Shown: in pieces, positions 6,833 through 14,314 of the stretch
How positions within the stretch are numbered: position 1 is the first letter of the stretch
Layout: every line of letters starts with the position of its first letter
Origin: Pelagimonas sp050633425
GTDB taxonomy: Bacteria > Pseudomonadota > Alphaproteobacteria > Rhodobacterales > Rhodobacteraceae
Length of the DNA: 64,000 nt
NCBI RefSeq assembly: GCF_050633425.1
Contig: NZ_JBOEGM010000013.1
Location: 124,001-188,000, forward strand
Reading direction: 5' to 3'
Program-made: the position numbers and the translations under genes
The notes under the pieces: model-generated
Seen by the model: the letters and a program-made list of their open reading frames with translations, nothing else
Database searches by the model: none
What the model was told of the DNA's origin: nothing

Positions 6833-8878
6833 ATGTCGACCGACCCGCTTTTGCAGCCCTATCAGCTCAAACATCTCACTTTGCGCAATCGTATTATGAC
6901 GACCAGTCATGAACCGGCCTATCCCGAAGACGGCATGCCCAAACAGCGGTATGCCGCGTATCATGCCGAACGTGCCAAGGCTGGGGTGGCTCTTGCCATG
7001 ACGGCGGGGTCGGCTGCGGTCAGCAAAGACAGCCCGCCGGTTTTTAACAATATCCTCGCCTACAAGGACGAGGTGGTGCCATGGATCAAGGATCTCACCG
7101 ATGCCTGCCATGACCATGGCTGTGCGGTGATGATCCAGTTGACACATCTGGGGCGTAGAACCGGTTGGGCCAAGGGTGATTGGTTGCCCTCGGTGGCACC
7201 GGGACCGCACCGGGAACCGGCACATCGTAGCTTTCCCAAAGTGATTGAAGATTGGGATATCGACCGTATCATAACCGATTTCGCCGATGCGGCTGAGCGG
7301 ATGCAAGCGGGCGGTATGGATGGAATTGAACTTCAGGCCTATGGCCATTTGCTGGAACAATTCTGGTCGCCGCTTAGCAATCAACTCGATGGGCCTTATG
7401 GCGCGGACACCATGGAAAATCGTCTTCGGTTCTCGATGGATGTGCTGTCTGCCATTCGCAAGCGCGTTGGGCCTGACTTTATTGTCGGGGTCCGTTTTAC
7501 CGCTGACGAAGCTCAGCCTGGCGGTACGACGCCAAAAGAGGGGCTGCAGATTGCCCAGATGCTCAAAGACACTGGGCAGGTCGATTTTCTCAATGTGATC
7601 CGCGGCCGCATTCACACGGACCCGGCCATGACCGATGTGATCCCGGTTCAGGGAATGAAAAACGCCCCTCATCTCGATTTTGCTGGCTCGGTGCGTGCGG
7701 CAACCGGAATGCCGACCTTCCATGCTTCCAAAATCCCGGATGTCGCCACGGCCCGCCATGCGGTGTCAGCAGGTTTGCTGGACATGGTCGGAATGACGCG
7801 GGCCCACATGGCCGACCCGCATATTGTCCGCAAGATTGTTGAAGGGCGAGAGGAGGATATCCGCCCATGCGTTGGCGCAACCTATTGTCTTGACAGGATT
7901 TATGAGGCCGGCGATGCGTTGTGCATGCATAACGCAGCCACCGGGCGAGAGTTGAGCATGCCTCATGTCGTGCCTGTTGCCGACGTGGCCAAAAAGGTTG
8001 TTGTGGTGGGCGCTGGTCCCGGCGGATTAGAGGCGGCGCGTGTCGCAGCTGAGCGCGGGCATCAGGTGACTGTATTCGAGGCCCAACCCGATCCCGGCGG
8101 GCAAGTTCGCTTGACAGCCCGGAACGAGAGACGGCGCGAAATGATCAGCATCATTGATTGGCGCATGGTGCAATGCGCGGCCCGTGGAGTTGAGTTTCAC
8201 TTTAACACATGGGCCGAGGTGTCTGATGTGACGGCCTTATCCCCCGACGTCGTTCTAATCGCGACCGGTGGGTTGCCCAACACAATGCTGTTCGAGAGTG
8301 GAAAGGAACAGGATCTGGTCGCGACCAGCTGGGACATCATTTCAGGCGATGTCAAACCGGGCAACGACGTTTTGATTTATGACGAAAGCGGTGATCACCC
8401 AGGCCTGATGGCAGCCGAAGTCATCGCCAATGCGGGGGCCAAAGTTGACGTGATGACACCGGACCGCGTCTTTGCCTCGGACATTATGGGCATGAACCTT
8501 GTCCCCTATATGCGTAATTTGCAGGACAAAGATGTGACCTTTACAGTCACGCAAAGATTGTTGGACGTGACCCGCACAGGCAACTTACTTGAGGCCAAAA
8601 TTGGCACCGATTATAGTGATTTTACTAAGGTCAAAAAATATGATCAAATCGTGATCAACTACGGTACGCTCCCCCTTGCGGAACTCTATTTTGATCTGAA
8701 ACCGTTCTCAACGAATAACGGTGCGGTGGATCATGACGCCCTGATCTCCGGCCAAAAACAAGCGGTTTTACACAACCGAGACGGCGCATTTCAACTGTTT
8801 CGGATCGGTGATGCCGTGAGCGCCCGTAATACCCACGCGGCGATTTACGATGCGCTGCGCTTGGTCAAAGACATCTAA
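6833..8878 (+). CDS. TMADH/Old Yellow Enzyme-type oxidoreductase, N-methylproline demethylase-like
   Basis: A 681-residue flavoprotein: an FMN TIM barrel (residues about 1-335, with MIQLTHLGRR and YGHLLEQFWSP), an iron-sulfur segment, then an FAD/NAD(P) domain starting KVVVVGAGPGGLEAARVAAE near residue 383. Trimethylamine dehydrogenase binds [4Fe-4S] with Cys345, 348, 351 and 364. Here the same positions read Cys346, Ala349, Cys352 and Cys364, so one ligand is replaced by alanine. I recall a similar CVGATYC-type motif in StcD-like N-methylproline demethylases, which makes that assignment likelier than 2,4-dienoyl-CoA reductase. It is translated just after the MttB-like gene. Confidence 0.85.
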   Translation: MSTDPLLQPYQLKHLTLRNRIMTTSHEPAYPEDGMPKQRYAAYHAERAKAGVALAMTAGSAAVSKDSPPVFNNILAYKDEVVPWIKDLTDACHDHGCAVMIQLTHLGRRTGWAKGDWLPSVAPGPHREPAHRSFPKVIEDWDIDRIITDFADAAERMQAGGMDGIELQAYGHLLEQFWSPLSNQLDGPYGADTMENRLRFSMDVLSAIRKRVGPDFIVGVRFTADEAQPGGTTPKEGLQIAQMLKDTGQVDFLNVIRGRIHTDPAMTDVIPVQGMKNAPHLDFAGSVRAATGMPTFHASKIPDVATARHAVSAGLLDMVGMTRAHMADPHIVRKIVEGREEDIRPCVGATYCLDRIYEAGDALCMHNAATGRELSMPHVVPVADVAKKVVVVGAGPGGLEAARVAAERGHQVTVFEAQPDPGGQVRLTARNERRREMISIIDWRMVQCAARGVEFHFNTWAEVSDVTALSPDVVLIATGGLPNTMLFESGKEQDLVATSWDIISGDVKPGNDVLIYDESGDHPGLMAAEVIANAGAKVDVMTPDRVFASDIMGMNLVPYMRNLQDKDVTFTVTQRLLDVTRTGNLLEAKIGTDYSDFTKVKKYDQIVINYGTLPLAELYFDLKPFSTNNGAVDHDALISGQKQAVLHNRDGAFQLFRIGDAVSARNTHAAIYDALRLVKDI

Positions 8879-8894
8879 GTGTGCAAGTTTATGA

Positions 8895-8904
8895 ACTGAT
8901 CGGT
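8895..8904. promoter_or_regulatory. ACTGATCGGT motif at the 3' edge of tetR
   Basis: An exact copy of the 10-mer found twice in front of the divergent operon (9621-9630 and 9652-9661). It lies between the TMADH-like gene and tetR, touching the tetR stop codon. It may be a remote operator or a barrier site. Confidence 0.4.
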
Positions 8905-9485
8905 CAACTGCGATCTTCATTCGTCTTTGGGTAATGAGACAGTAAAACCTTGGCGGCCTTGCGGGCATCATTCGCGGGGTCGCAGCTGTGTGACATGGCC
9001 GCCAAAACGATTGCCCCTTCTTTGAGAACCAAAATCTGACAGGCAAGCGCGCGCGGGTTTTCGTACTCGGCCGCTGTGGCCAGCTGAGTGAAGTGTTCTA
9101 GTAAAAGCCGTTTGTGTTCCAAGGCTTGGGCGTTGATCGGATGTTCCCTTTCCTGATACTCAGCGCTGGCCTTTATAAACATGCAGCCTTGGAATCCGTC
9201 CTGTTGGAACCACTCTTCCAAGGCGTCAAACAGCGCAAAAAGCTGCCCCTCTGCCGTGTCCGATATCTCTTCCATGCGGCGGAACAATCGGTTTCGGAAA
9301 TTTTCATCTCGGAGCCGCAGAACCGCAAGGATGAGCTCTTCTTTTGTCCGGAAATGCTTGTAAATCGAAGTTTTCGAAACGCCGGTTTCCTTGGCCACCA
9401 GGTCCATTCCGGTGGCATGAAACCCGTTGCGGTAAAACAAATCCAATGATTTCCGAATCAACTCAGCGCGTTTGTTGTGGCTCAT
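8904..9485 (-). CDS. TetR/AcrR family transcriptional regulator
   Basis: 193 residues; helix-turn-helix at residues about 20-48 (TGMDLVAKETGVSKTSIYKHF) and a C-terminal ligand domain with a conserved Cys (QGCMFIKASAEYQERE), the type seen in regulators of stress and detoxification genes. It ends 25 bases from the convergent TMADH-like gene and is divergent from the NTF2-like gene at 9682. Motifs of the form ACTGATCKGT lie directly in front of its own start and in front of the divergent operon, so it probably represses both. Effector unknown; a reactive electrophile or aldehyde would fit the neighbours but is a guess. Confidence 0.88.
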   Translation of the reverse strand: MSHNKRAELIRKSLDLFYRNGFHATGMDLVAKETGVSKTSIYKHFRTKEELILAVLRLRDENFRNRLFRRMEEISDTAEGQLFALFDALEEWFQQDGFQGCMFIKASAEYQEREHPINAQALEHKRLLLEHFTQLATAAEYENPRALACQILVLKEGAIVLAAMSHSCDPANDARKAAKVLLSHYPKTNEDRS

Positions 9486-9497
9486 TTCGCCCTCATA

Positions 9498-9513
9498 TTT
9501 ACTGATCTGTTTA
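9498..9513. promoter_or_regulatory. Operator-like site in front of tetR
   Basis: TTTACTGATCTGTTTA, centred on GATC, differs by one base in its core from the ACTGATCGGT motif. It lies 13-28 bases upstream of the tetR start codon, consistent with autoregulation. Confidence 0.55.
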
Positions 9514-9617
9514 TCTGCTGAAATTTTCCGACAGTCAATATCATCAATAAATTTAGGTTATTACGGGGGTCTTCTCTGTTTGTGATCTCCTTCATCATGA
9601 AAAATGATTTGCCAAGG

Positions 9618-9633
9618 TGCACTGATCGGTGCA
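9618..9633. promoter_or_regulatory. TetR operator copy 1 of the NTF2-like operon
   Basis: TGCACTGATCGGTGCA is a 16-bp palindrome with a single symmetrical mismatch pair around GATC. It is centred 31 bases (three helical turns) from the second copy. Confidence 0.65.
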
Positions 9634-9650
9634 TGTATCTGTCATAAGTT

Positions 9651-9662
9651 TACTGATCGGTA
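9651..9662. promoter_or_regulatory. TetR operator copy 2 of the NTF2-like operon
   Basis: TACTGATCGGTA repeats the core of the upstream site. It ends just before an in-frame ATG at 9664, which makes that codon an unlikely start and supports ATG 9682. Confidence 0.65.
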
Positions 9663-9681
9663 CATGTTGGAAGAGATGGAA

Positions 9682-10155
9682 ATGTCGCCTGATAATCGCC
9701 TACCTTTGCCCCCCTTTACTCTGGCGCTTGCCCGTCAAAAGGTGCGGGCCGCAGAAGATGCCTGGAACAGTCGTGATCCGGATATCGTTACTCCGGCCTA
9801 TAGTGTCACAAGCATATGGCGGAACCGGTCCGTCTTCCTGACTGGACATGATCAAATCCACGAGTTTTTGACCCAAAAATGGCAACGCGAACTCAGTTAT
9901 CGTTTGATCAAGCACTTATGGACCTTTGCGGATCATCGGATTGCTGTTCGGTTCGCCTATGAGTGGCATGACGTGGGCGGCCAATGGTGGCGTTCGTTTG
10001 GGAATGAGAATTGGGAATTTGCTGCTGATGGCCGCATGCGTCGCCGAATTGCCAGCATCAATGATCAGCCCATCGATAGGGCCGACCGGTTGTTTGACTG
10101 GCCTCTGGGGCGGCGGCCCGATGACCACCCAAATCTAGAAGAGCTTGGTCTTTAA
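9682..10155 (+). CDS. DUF1348 / nuclear transport factor 2-like small protein
   Basis: About 157 residues of the SnoaL/NTF2-like cone-fold superfamily, DUF1348 branch, recognised from PPFTLALARQKVRAAEDAWNSRDPD and the aromatic-rich YEWHDVGGQWWRSFGNENWEF. The preferred start is ATG 9682, after GGAAGAG at 7 bases; upstream in-frame ATGs at 9604 and 9664 fall before or against the operator sites. First gene of a TetR-controlled set with a PPOX-like protein, a hydrolase and a PhzF-like protein. No enzymatic role is established for this branch; a small-molecule binding or isomerase role is possible. Confidence 0.8.
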   Translation: MSPDNRLPLPPFTLALARQKVRAAEDAWNSRDPDIVTPAYSVTSIWRNRSVFLTGHDQIHEFLTQKWQRELSYRLIKHLWTFADHRIAVRFAYEWHDVGGQWWRSFGNENWEFAADGRMRRRIASINDQPIDRADRLFDWPLGRRPDDHPNLEELGL

Positions 10156-10166
10156 GGAGAAAACCT

Positions 10167-10787
10167 ATGCCATATGCATTTGCAAAAATTGCCTTTACGC
10201 CAAATGTTCTGGACGAACAGAAACGAAATGGCGCTGGCCAATATGCCCGATTTTTAGAAGCAGATCGCAGCGGCGGTGATGTTTTGGGGGCCGAAGAACG
10301 TTCATTTATCGAAGCACGAGACGGGTTTTATCAAGCGACAGTTTCTGAGACCGGCTGGCCCTATGTTCAATTTCGTGGTGGTGCGCCGGGCTTTCTAAAG
10401 GCCGTTGATGACACCACGATTGCTTACGCAGATTTACGAGGAAACCGGCAATATCTCAGTACCGGAAACCTACGGGAAAACGATCGCATCTCGTTGATTT
10501 TGATGGATTACCCGAATGCGCGGCGGCTCAAAATTTGGGGGCGCGCCATTCTCACGGATGTAAGTCATGGCACCCAAGATGCTTTGGCACCTCTACTACA
10601 ACACACGCCCGCCGAACGCATTGTTTCGATCAAAGTCGAAGCGTTTGACTGGAACTGCCCACGCCATATTCCGCAGCGATTGACCTCGCAAGAAGCCGGA
10701 AACGAAATCGACGCCTTGCGAGAGACGAATGCGACTTTGCGCGCTGAAATCAATGCCCTTCGCAAAGCAGCGATACCAACGACCTAA
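10167..10787 (+). CDS. Pyridoxamine 5'-phosphate oxidase-family FMN-binding protein
   Basis: 206 residues; split-barrel flavin-binding fold of the COG3576 branch, recognised from ETGWPYVQFRGGAPGFLKAVDD and the strand LILMDYPNARRLKIWGRA. Such proteins bind FMN or F420 but usually lack PNPOx activity. The last 35 residues (around NEIDALRETNATLRAEINAL) form a short heptad-like coiled coil, which suggests oligomerisation. It starts 11 bases after the NTF2-like gene with AAGGAG, so it is co-transcribed. Substrate unknown. Confidence 0.83.
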   Translation: MPYAFAKIAFTPNVLDEQKRNGAGQYARFLEADRSGGDVLGAEERSFIEARDGFYQATVSETGWPYVQFRGGAPGFLKAVDDTTIAYADLRGNRQYLSTGNLRENDRISLILMDYPNARRLKIWGRAILTDVSHGTQDALAPLLQHTPAERIVSIKVEAFDWNCPRHIPQRLTSQEAGNEIDALRETNATLRAEINALRKAAIPTT

Positions 10788-10816
10788 CCTTTTCCAATTT
10801 TATTAGGAGTACTGCC

Positions 10817-11779
10817 ATGAAACTCGAAATTTTGCATTCAAGCGTTGCCGCCCTGTTAGCAGGGAGCCTGTTGCTGCCGATCACGATGCCCGGCCAAGGT
10901 CGGGCGGCTGAAAGCCCATTTGCGGTCCATATGACCACGATGGAAATTGACGGTATGAAAATTGCTTATCGTGAAGCCGGTGATCCAAATAATCCGACGG
11001 TTTTGCTTTTGCACGGGTTCCCAACATCCTCTCATATGTTCCGTGAGCTGATCCCCGAATTGGCAAGCGATTATCATGTGATAGCCCCCGACTATCCCGG
11101 TTTTGGGGCGTCTGACATGCCTGATGCCGACAGCTACGAGTATAGTTTTGCCAACACCGCCGAAATTATGACTGAGCTTCTCGATCGCAAGAATGTCGGC
11201 AAATATTCTGTCTATCTAATGGATTACGGCGCGCCGGTTGGCTATCGGATGTTCTCTCATAACCCTGAGCGTGTCAGCAGTTTCATCATTCAAAACGGCA
11301 ATGCCTATGAAGAAGGTCTGCGTGACTTTTGGGATCCGATCAAAGCCTATTGGGCGGATCCGTCCAAGGAAAACGGAGATGCGTTGCGCGGATTTTTGAC
11401 CATGGACGCCACCAAATGGCAGTTCACGCATGGCGTCGGCGATGTCTCAACCATTAACCCTGATAATTTTTGGCATGTTCAGTATCTTTTGGATCGGCCA
11501 GGCAATCAGGAGGTGCAACTTGAGATGTTTCTCGACTACGGCACAAATGTTGGTGAATATGCCAAGTGGCAGGCCCAGTTTCGGGAGCATCAGCCGCCAG
11601 CATTGATCGTTTGGGGGCAAAACGACATGATTTTCCCGGCGGAAGGGGCGCATCCTTACAAGCAGGACCTCACTAATGTTGAGTTTCACTTGCTGGATAC
11701 GGGGCATTTTGCCCTTGAGGAATACGGCGACGTGATTGCCGCTGAAATGCTGGATTTTCTGGCGCGCTCTGTGCGCTAG
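10817..11779 (+). CDS. Exported alpha/beta hydrolase, epoxide hydrolase/haloalkane dehalogenase type
   Basis: 320 residues with an N-terminal signal peptide (hydrophobic SVAALLAGSLLLPIT, probable cleavage near residue 31), so it acts in the periplasm. The oxyanion motif HGFPTSS is at 66-72. The nucleophile position in YLMDYGAPVG is Asp136, as in epoxide hydrolases and haloalkane dehalogenases, not Ser as in esterases. The catalytic His is near 297 (TGHFALEEYG). AGGAG precedes the start, 29 bases after the PPOX-like gene. Export separates it from its three cytosolic operon partners. The exact substrate is not deducible. Confidence 0.85.
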   Translation: MKLEILHSSVAALLAGSLLLPITMPGQGRAAESPFAVHMTTMEIDGMKIAYREAGDPNNPTVLLLHGFPTSSHMFRELIPELASDYHVIAPDYPGFGASDMPDADSYEYSFANTAEIMTELLDRKNVGKYSVYLMDYGAPVGYRMFSHNPERVSSFIIQNGNAYEEGLRDFWDPIKAYWADPSKENGDALRGFLTMDATKWQFTHGVGDVSTINPDNFWHVQYLLDRPGNQEVQLEMFLDYGTNVGEYAKWQAQFREHQPPALIVWGQNDMIFPAEGAHPYKQDLTNVEFHLLDTGHFALEEYGDVIAAEMLDFLARSVR

Positions 11780-11859
11780 TCCGAAAGCGCTTTAAAACGA
11801 TAGGCGTAGCAGTGGAGAGTGCTGCGCCTTCCTCCCCAAATCAGCTGGAGCAAGTGACA

Positions 11860-12696
11860 ATGACAACCATGACAGTTCGACGATATGCCGCCTTCTCGAA
11901 GGGCGGCGAAGGTGGGAACCCAGCCGGAGTCGTGCTGGCCAATCAAATGCCGCCAGACGGTGAAATGCAAAGCCTGGCTGCGGAACTTGGGCTTTCAGAA
12001 ACCGCCTTTGCAGCGCCGATTCAGGATGGCTGGCGCGTGCGCTATTTTGCGCCCGAATGTGAAGTCGCCTTTTGTGGGCACGCGACAATTGCGCTTGGCG
12101 CGGCCTTGACGCGCGCACATGGAGAAGGGCGTTACCCCTTGATGCTCAATGACGGTGCAATCGAAGTTTCTGGAGTGAAAACAGATGCCGGATTGCGCGC
12201 TGTTTTATCTTCTCCGGCAACCCATAGCCGCCCCGCAGGGCAGGAAATCGTCGCGAGCGCACTGGCCCTTTTCGGGATGGATGTGCGCGATCTGGATCCA
12301 GCCGTGCCGCCAGCGATTGCCAATGCAGGCAATGATCACTTGATTTTGGGCTTGTCGGACCGGGGGGCTTTGGCCGCGATGGATTATGATCTGGAGGAAG
12401 GGGCCGCGTTAATGAAACGCTTTGGCTTGACGACCATAAGCCTCATTCATGCGCAGACCCCACGCCAATTTGACAGCAGAAATGCCTTTGCCATTGGGGG
12501 CGTGCTTGAGGACCCCGCGACAGGGGCTGCTGCAGCGGCTTTGGCGGGGTATTTGCGCGATATGGGGTGGCCACATGAGGGTGCAATTGAAATTATCCAA
12601 GGTGAAGACATGGGCAGCCCGTCGCGATTGAAGGTGCAAATTCCATCAGAGCCAGGAGCGCCGGTATTTGTGTCGGGGGAGGTTCGGGAAATCTGA
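11860..12696 (+). CDS. PhzF family isomerase
   Basis: About 278 residues of the PhzF/diaminopimelate-epimerase fold: GNPAGVVL near the N terminus, the catalytic Glu in LGLSETAFA, CGHATIALG, and DPATGAAAAALAGYL in the C-terminal half. The ATG at 11860 has GGAG nine bases upstream; an in-frame GTG at 11812 would add 16 residues. Without other phenazine genes here, phenazine synthesis is not implied; most family members are uncharacterised isomerases. Last gene of the TetR-linked set; a hairpin-forming convergent gap follows. Confidence 0.85.
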   Translation: MTTMTVRRYAAFSKGGEGGNPAGVVLANQMPPDGEMQSLAAELGLSETAFAAPIQDGWRVRYFAPECEVAFCGHATIALGAALTRAHGEGRYPLMLNDGAIEVSGVKTDAGLRAVLSSPATHSRPAGQEIVASALALFGMDVRDLDPAVPPAIANAGNDHLILGLSDRGALAAMDYDLEEGAALMKRFGLTTISLIHAQTPRQFDSRNAFAIGGVLEDPATGAAAAALAGYLRDMGWPHEGAIEIIQGEDMGSPSRLKVQIPSEPGAPVFVSGEVREI

Positions 12697-12721
12697 TCAC
12701 GACCGAACGCCGCACTCATGC

Positions 12722-12771
12722 GTCAGGATCACAAATGTTTAGCGCGTTCTGCGCTGACACTTGATCCTGAC
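12722..12771. repeat. Long inverted repeat between convergent phzF-like and otnI genes
   Basis: GTCAGGATCA (12722-12731) and TGATCCTGAC (12762-12771) are exact inverted copies, with a second nested stem AGCGC/GCGCT (12741-12755). No T-run follows on either strand, so it is not a standard terminator, but it could end or protect transcripts from both sides. The rest of the 203-base gap (12697-12899) shows nothing else definite. Confidence 0.5.
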
Positions 12772-12899
12772 CACGACGTCTCGTTTGGTGGTGCCATTAA
12801 AGGAGATGTCCGATATCGTTTTGCCTCTTGGACACATGGCAATGTAGATCGCCGGTGTCCATGATGCTCGGACAACCAGCGAATTCCTATGACGGGGCG

Positions 12900-13667
12900 C
12901 TACAGGTCTCGGGCATCATGGAGCCAGCCCAGCGTCCAATCTGCGTTGCCAACCTGTTTGTACTCGGCACCCAAAGGCTTCTCATATCCAAGCTCCCGGA
13001 TGACCCGAAAAACGTGGGTGTAGTTCAGCTCGCCGCGATCAGGCGGGCCGCGATCAGGAACCGAGGCAAACTGGATATGGCCGATGATCGGCAGCAGATC
13101 AGGCAGACGATGGCTTAGGTCCCCTTCCATCAACTGCACATGGTAACAGTCAAACATCAATTTGAGATTGAAGACAGCGATCTCTTCGATCAAGGCGCGT
13201 GCTTGGTCGGTGGTTGTTAGAAAATAGCCCGGCGCATCATGCCGATTGAGCGGCTCAATCAATATGGTCAACCCAAGTTTGGCGGCCTGAGCGCAGGCAT
13301 AGCGCAGGTTGGTCACAAACGTCTGGTGTGCGTCGGGTCCGCTGGAAAATCCGGCCATGACATGGATGTTTTGCGCCCCGATAGCGGCGGCATAGGTTAT
13401 GGCTTCGTCAATGGCGGCGCGGGCGTCTTCTTCGCGCCCGGGCAAGGCGGAGAGACCATTTTCACCGGCGCTCAGGTCGCCGCGCGACGTGTTTAATCCC
13501 AGCATCGGCAGACCTGTTTCATCAAGGGCGATCTTTACCGATTGGGCGTCGTATTCATAGGGCCAATGGCATTCCACAGCGTCAAAGCCTGCGGCATGGG
13601 CCGCGCGAATGGCATCGGGTAAGCCCCTGTCAGACCATAAAAATCCAAGGTTCGCTGAAAATTTCAT
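12900..13667 (-). CDS. otnI: 2-oxo-tetronate isomerase (hydroxypyruvate isomerase family)
   Basis: A TIM-barrel sugar isomerase of the Hyi/OtnI family, 255 residues, which interconverts 2-oxo-tetronate and 3-oxo-tetronate. Recognised from FSANLGFLWSD, FDAVECHWPYEYD and the metal-site stretches ILIEPLNRHDAPGYFL, MFDCYHVQ and GAEYKQVG. The start at 13667 makes an ATGA overlap with otnC, the same junction used elsewhere in the operon; ATG 13676 would add three residues. Last gene of the ltnD-mgsA-otnK-otnC-otnI unit. Confidence 0.85.
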   Translation of the reverse strand: MKFSANLGFLWSDRGLPDAIRAAHAAGFDAVECHWPYEYDAQSVKIALDETGLPMLGLNTSRGDLSAGENGLSALPGREEDARAAIDEAITYAAAIGAQNIHVMAGFSSGPDAHQTFVTNLRYACAQAAKLGLTILIEPLNRHDAPGYFLTTTDQARALIEEIAVFNLKLMFDCYHVQLMEGDLSHRLPDLLPIIGHIQFASVPDRGPPDRGELNYTHVFRVIRELGYEKPLGAEYKQVGNADWTLGWLHDARDL

Positions 13668-14314
13668 CCGTCCCATTCCACATCAAATTTCGTCACCAGG
13701 TTTTGCACCTGTTCCGGGGACAGCCCGCGTGGCGTCATCCCGCGCGTCATCATCGCCAGTCGTGCAGTGTCTTCGAGTTCTTCAATCGCATTGCAGGCGG
13801 CTTCGATATCTTTTCCCGCAACCACCGGCCCATGATTTGCCAACATGACAGCACTGCGTTTGCCTGCCAAACCGCGCACCGCATCACCCATCGCAGGATC
13901 GCCGGGCATGAAAAACGGCAGGAGCTGAACTTTGCCCAGTTTCATAATACCGTAGGGGGTCAGGGGCGGCAGGAAATTGTCCGGGTCGACATCAGGCATC
14001 ATCGACAAAGCGACCGAATGACATGAATGCAGGTGGACCACAGCGCCGGCTGTGCTTCTGGTGTCATAAAAGGCAGAATGCAGCGGCATTTCCTTGGTCG
14101 GTTTGTCACCCTCAATGTGCAAACCCGCGGCATCAAAGCGGCTCAACCGCCCCGGATCAAGGCGGCCAAAACTGGTGCCGGTCGGGCTGACCAACAGCCC
14201 ACCATCCTCGGTTCGGGCAGAAATATTGCCGGTCGATCCGCCCGTCAGACCGCGATCAAACATCGACTTGGCCAAGAGGCAAATCTGTTCCCGCAGGTGT
14301 GCCTCGGTGCTCAT
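13664..14314 (-). CDS. otnC: 3-oxo-tetronate 4-phosphate decarboxylase (class II aldolase family)
   Basis: 216 residues of the class II aldolase/adducin family. The N-terminal GGSTGNISAR motif and the zinc ligands in VVHLHSCHSVALS and LANHGPVVAG are present. In OtnC the reaction is decarboxylation of 3-oxo-tetronate 4-phosphate to dihydroxyacetone phosphate. The frame is open to 14419, but the ATG at 14314 overlaps the otnK stop as ATGA, so translation is probably coupled. Family members are hard to separate (L-fuculose-P aldolase, RhaD); the neighbours decide the call. Confidence 0.86.
   Translation of the reverse strand: MSTEAHLREQICLLAKSMFDRGLTGGSTGNISARTEDGGLLVSPTGTSFGRLDPGRLSRFDAAGLHIEGDKPTKEMPLHSAFYDTRSTAGAVVHLHSCHSVALSMMPDVDPDNFLPPLTPYGIMKLGKVQLLPFFMPGDPAMGDAVRGLAGKRSAVMLANHGPVVAGKDIEAACNAIEELEDTARLAMMTRGMTPRGLSPEQVQNLVTKFDVEWDG

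Noticed and set aside
6302..7759. A 485-codon open frame on the minus strand opposite the MttB-like and TMADH-like genes
   Set aside because: It is antisense to two genes with clear motifs, reads as basic low-similarity sequence and has no ribosome site; it is a shadow of high-GC codon usage.
12780..12899. Minus-strand stretch of about 45 codons downstream of otnI as a possible gene piece
   Set aside because: No start codon or ribosome site, too short, and all frames are open by chance.
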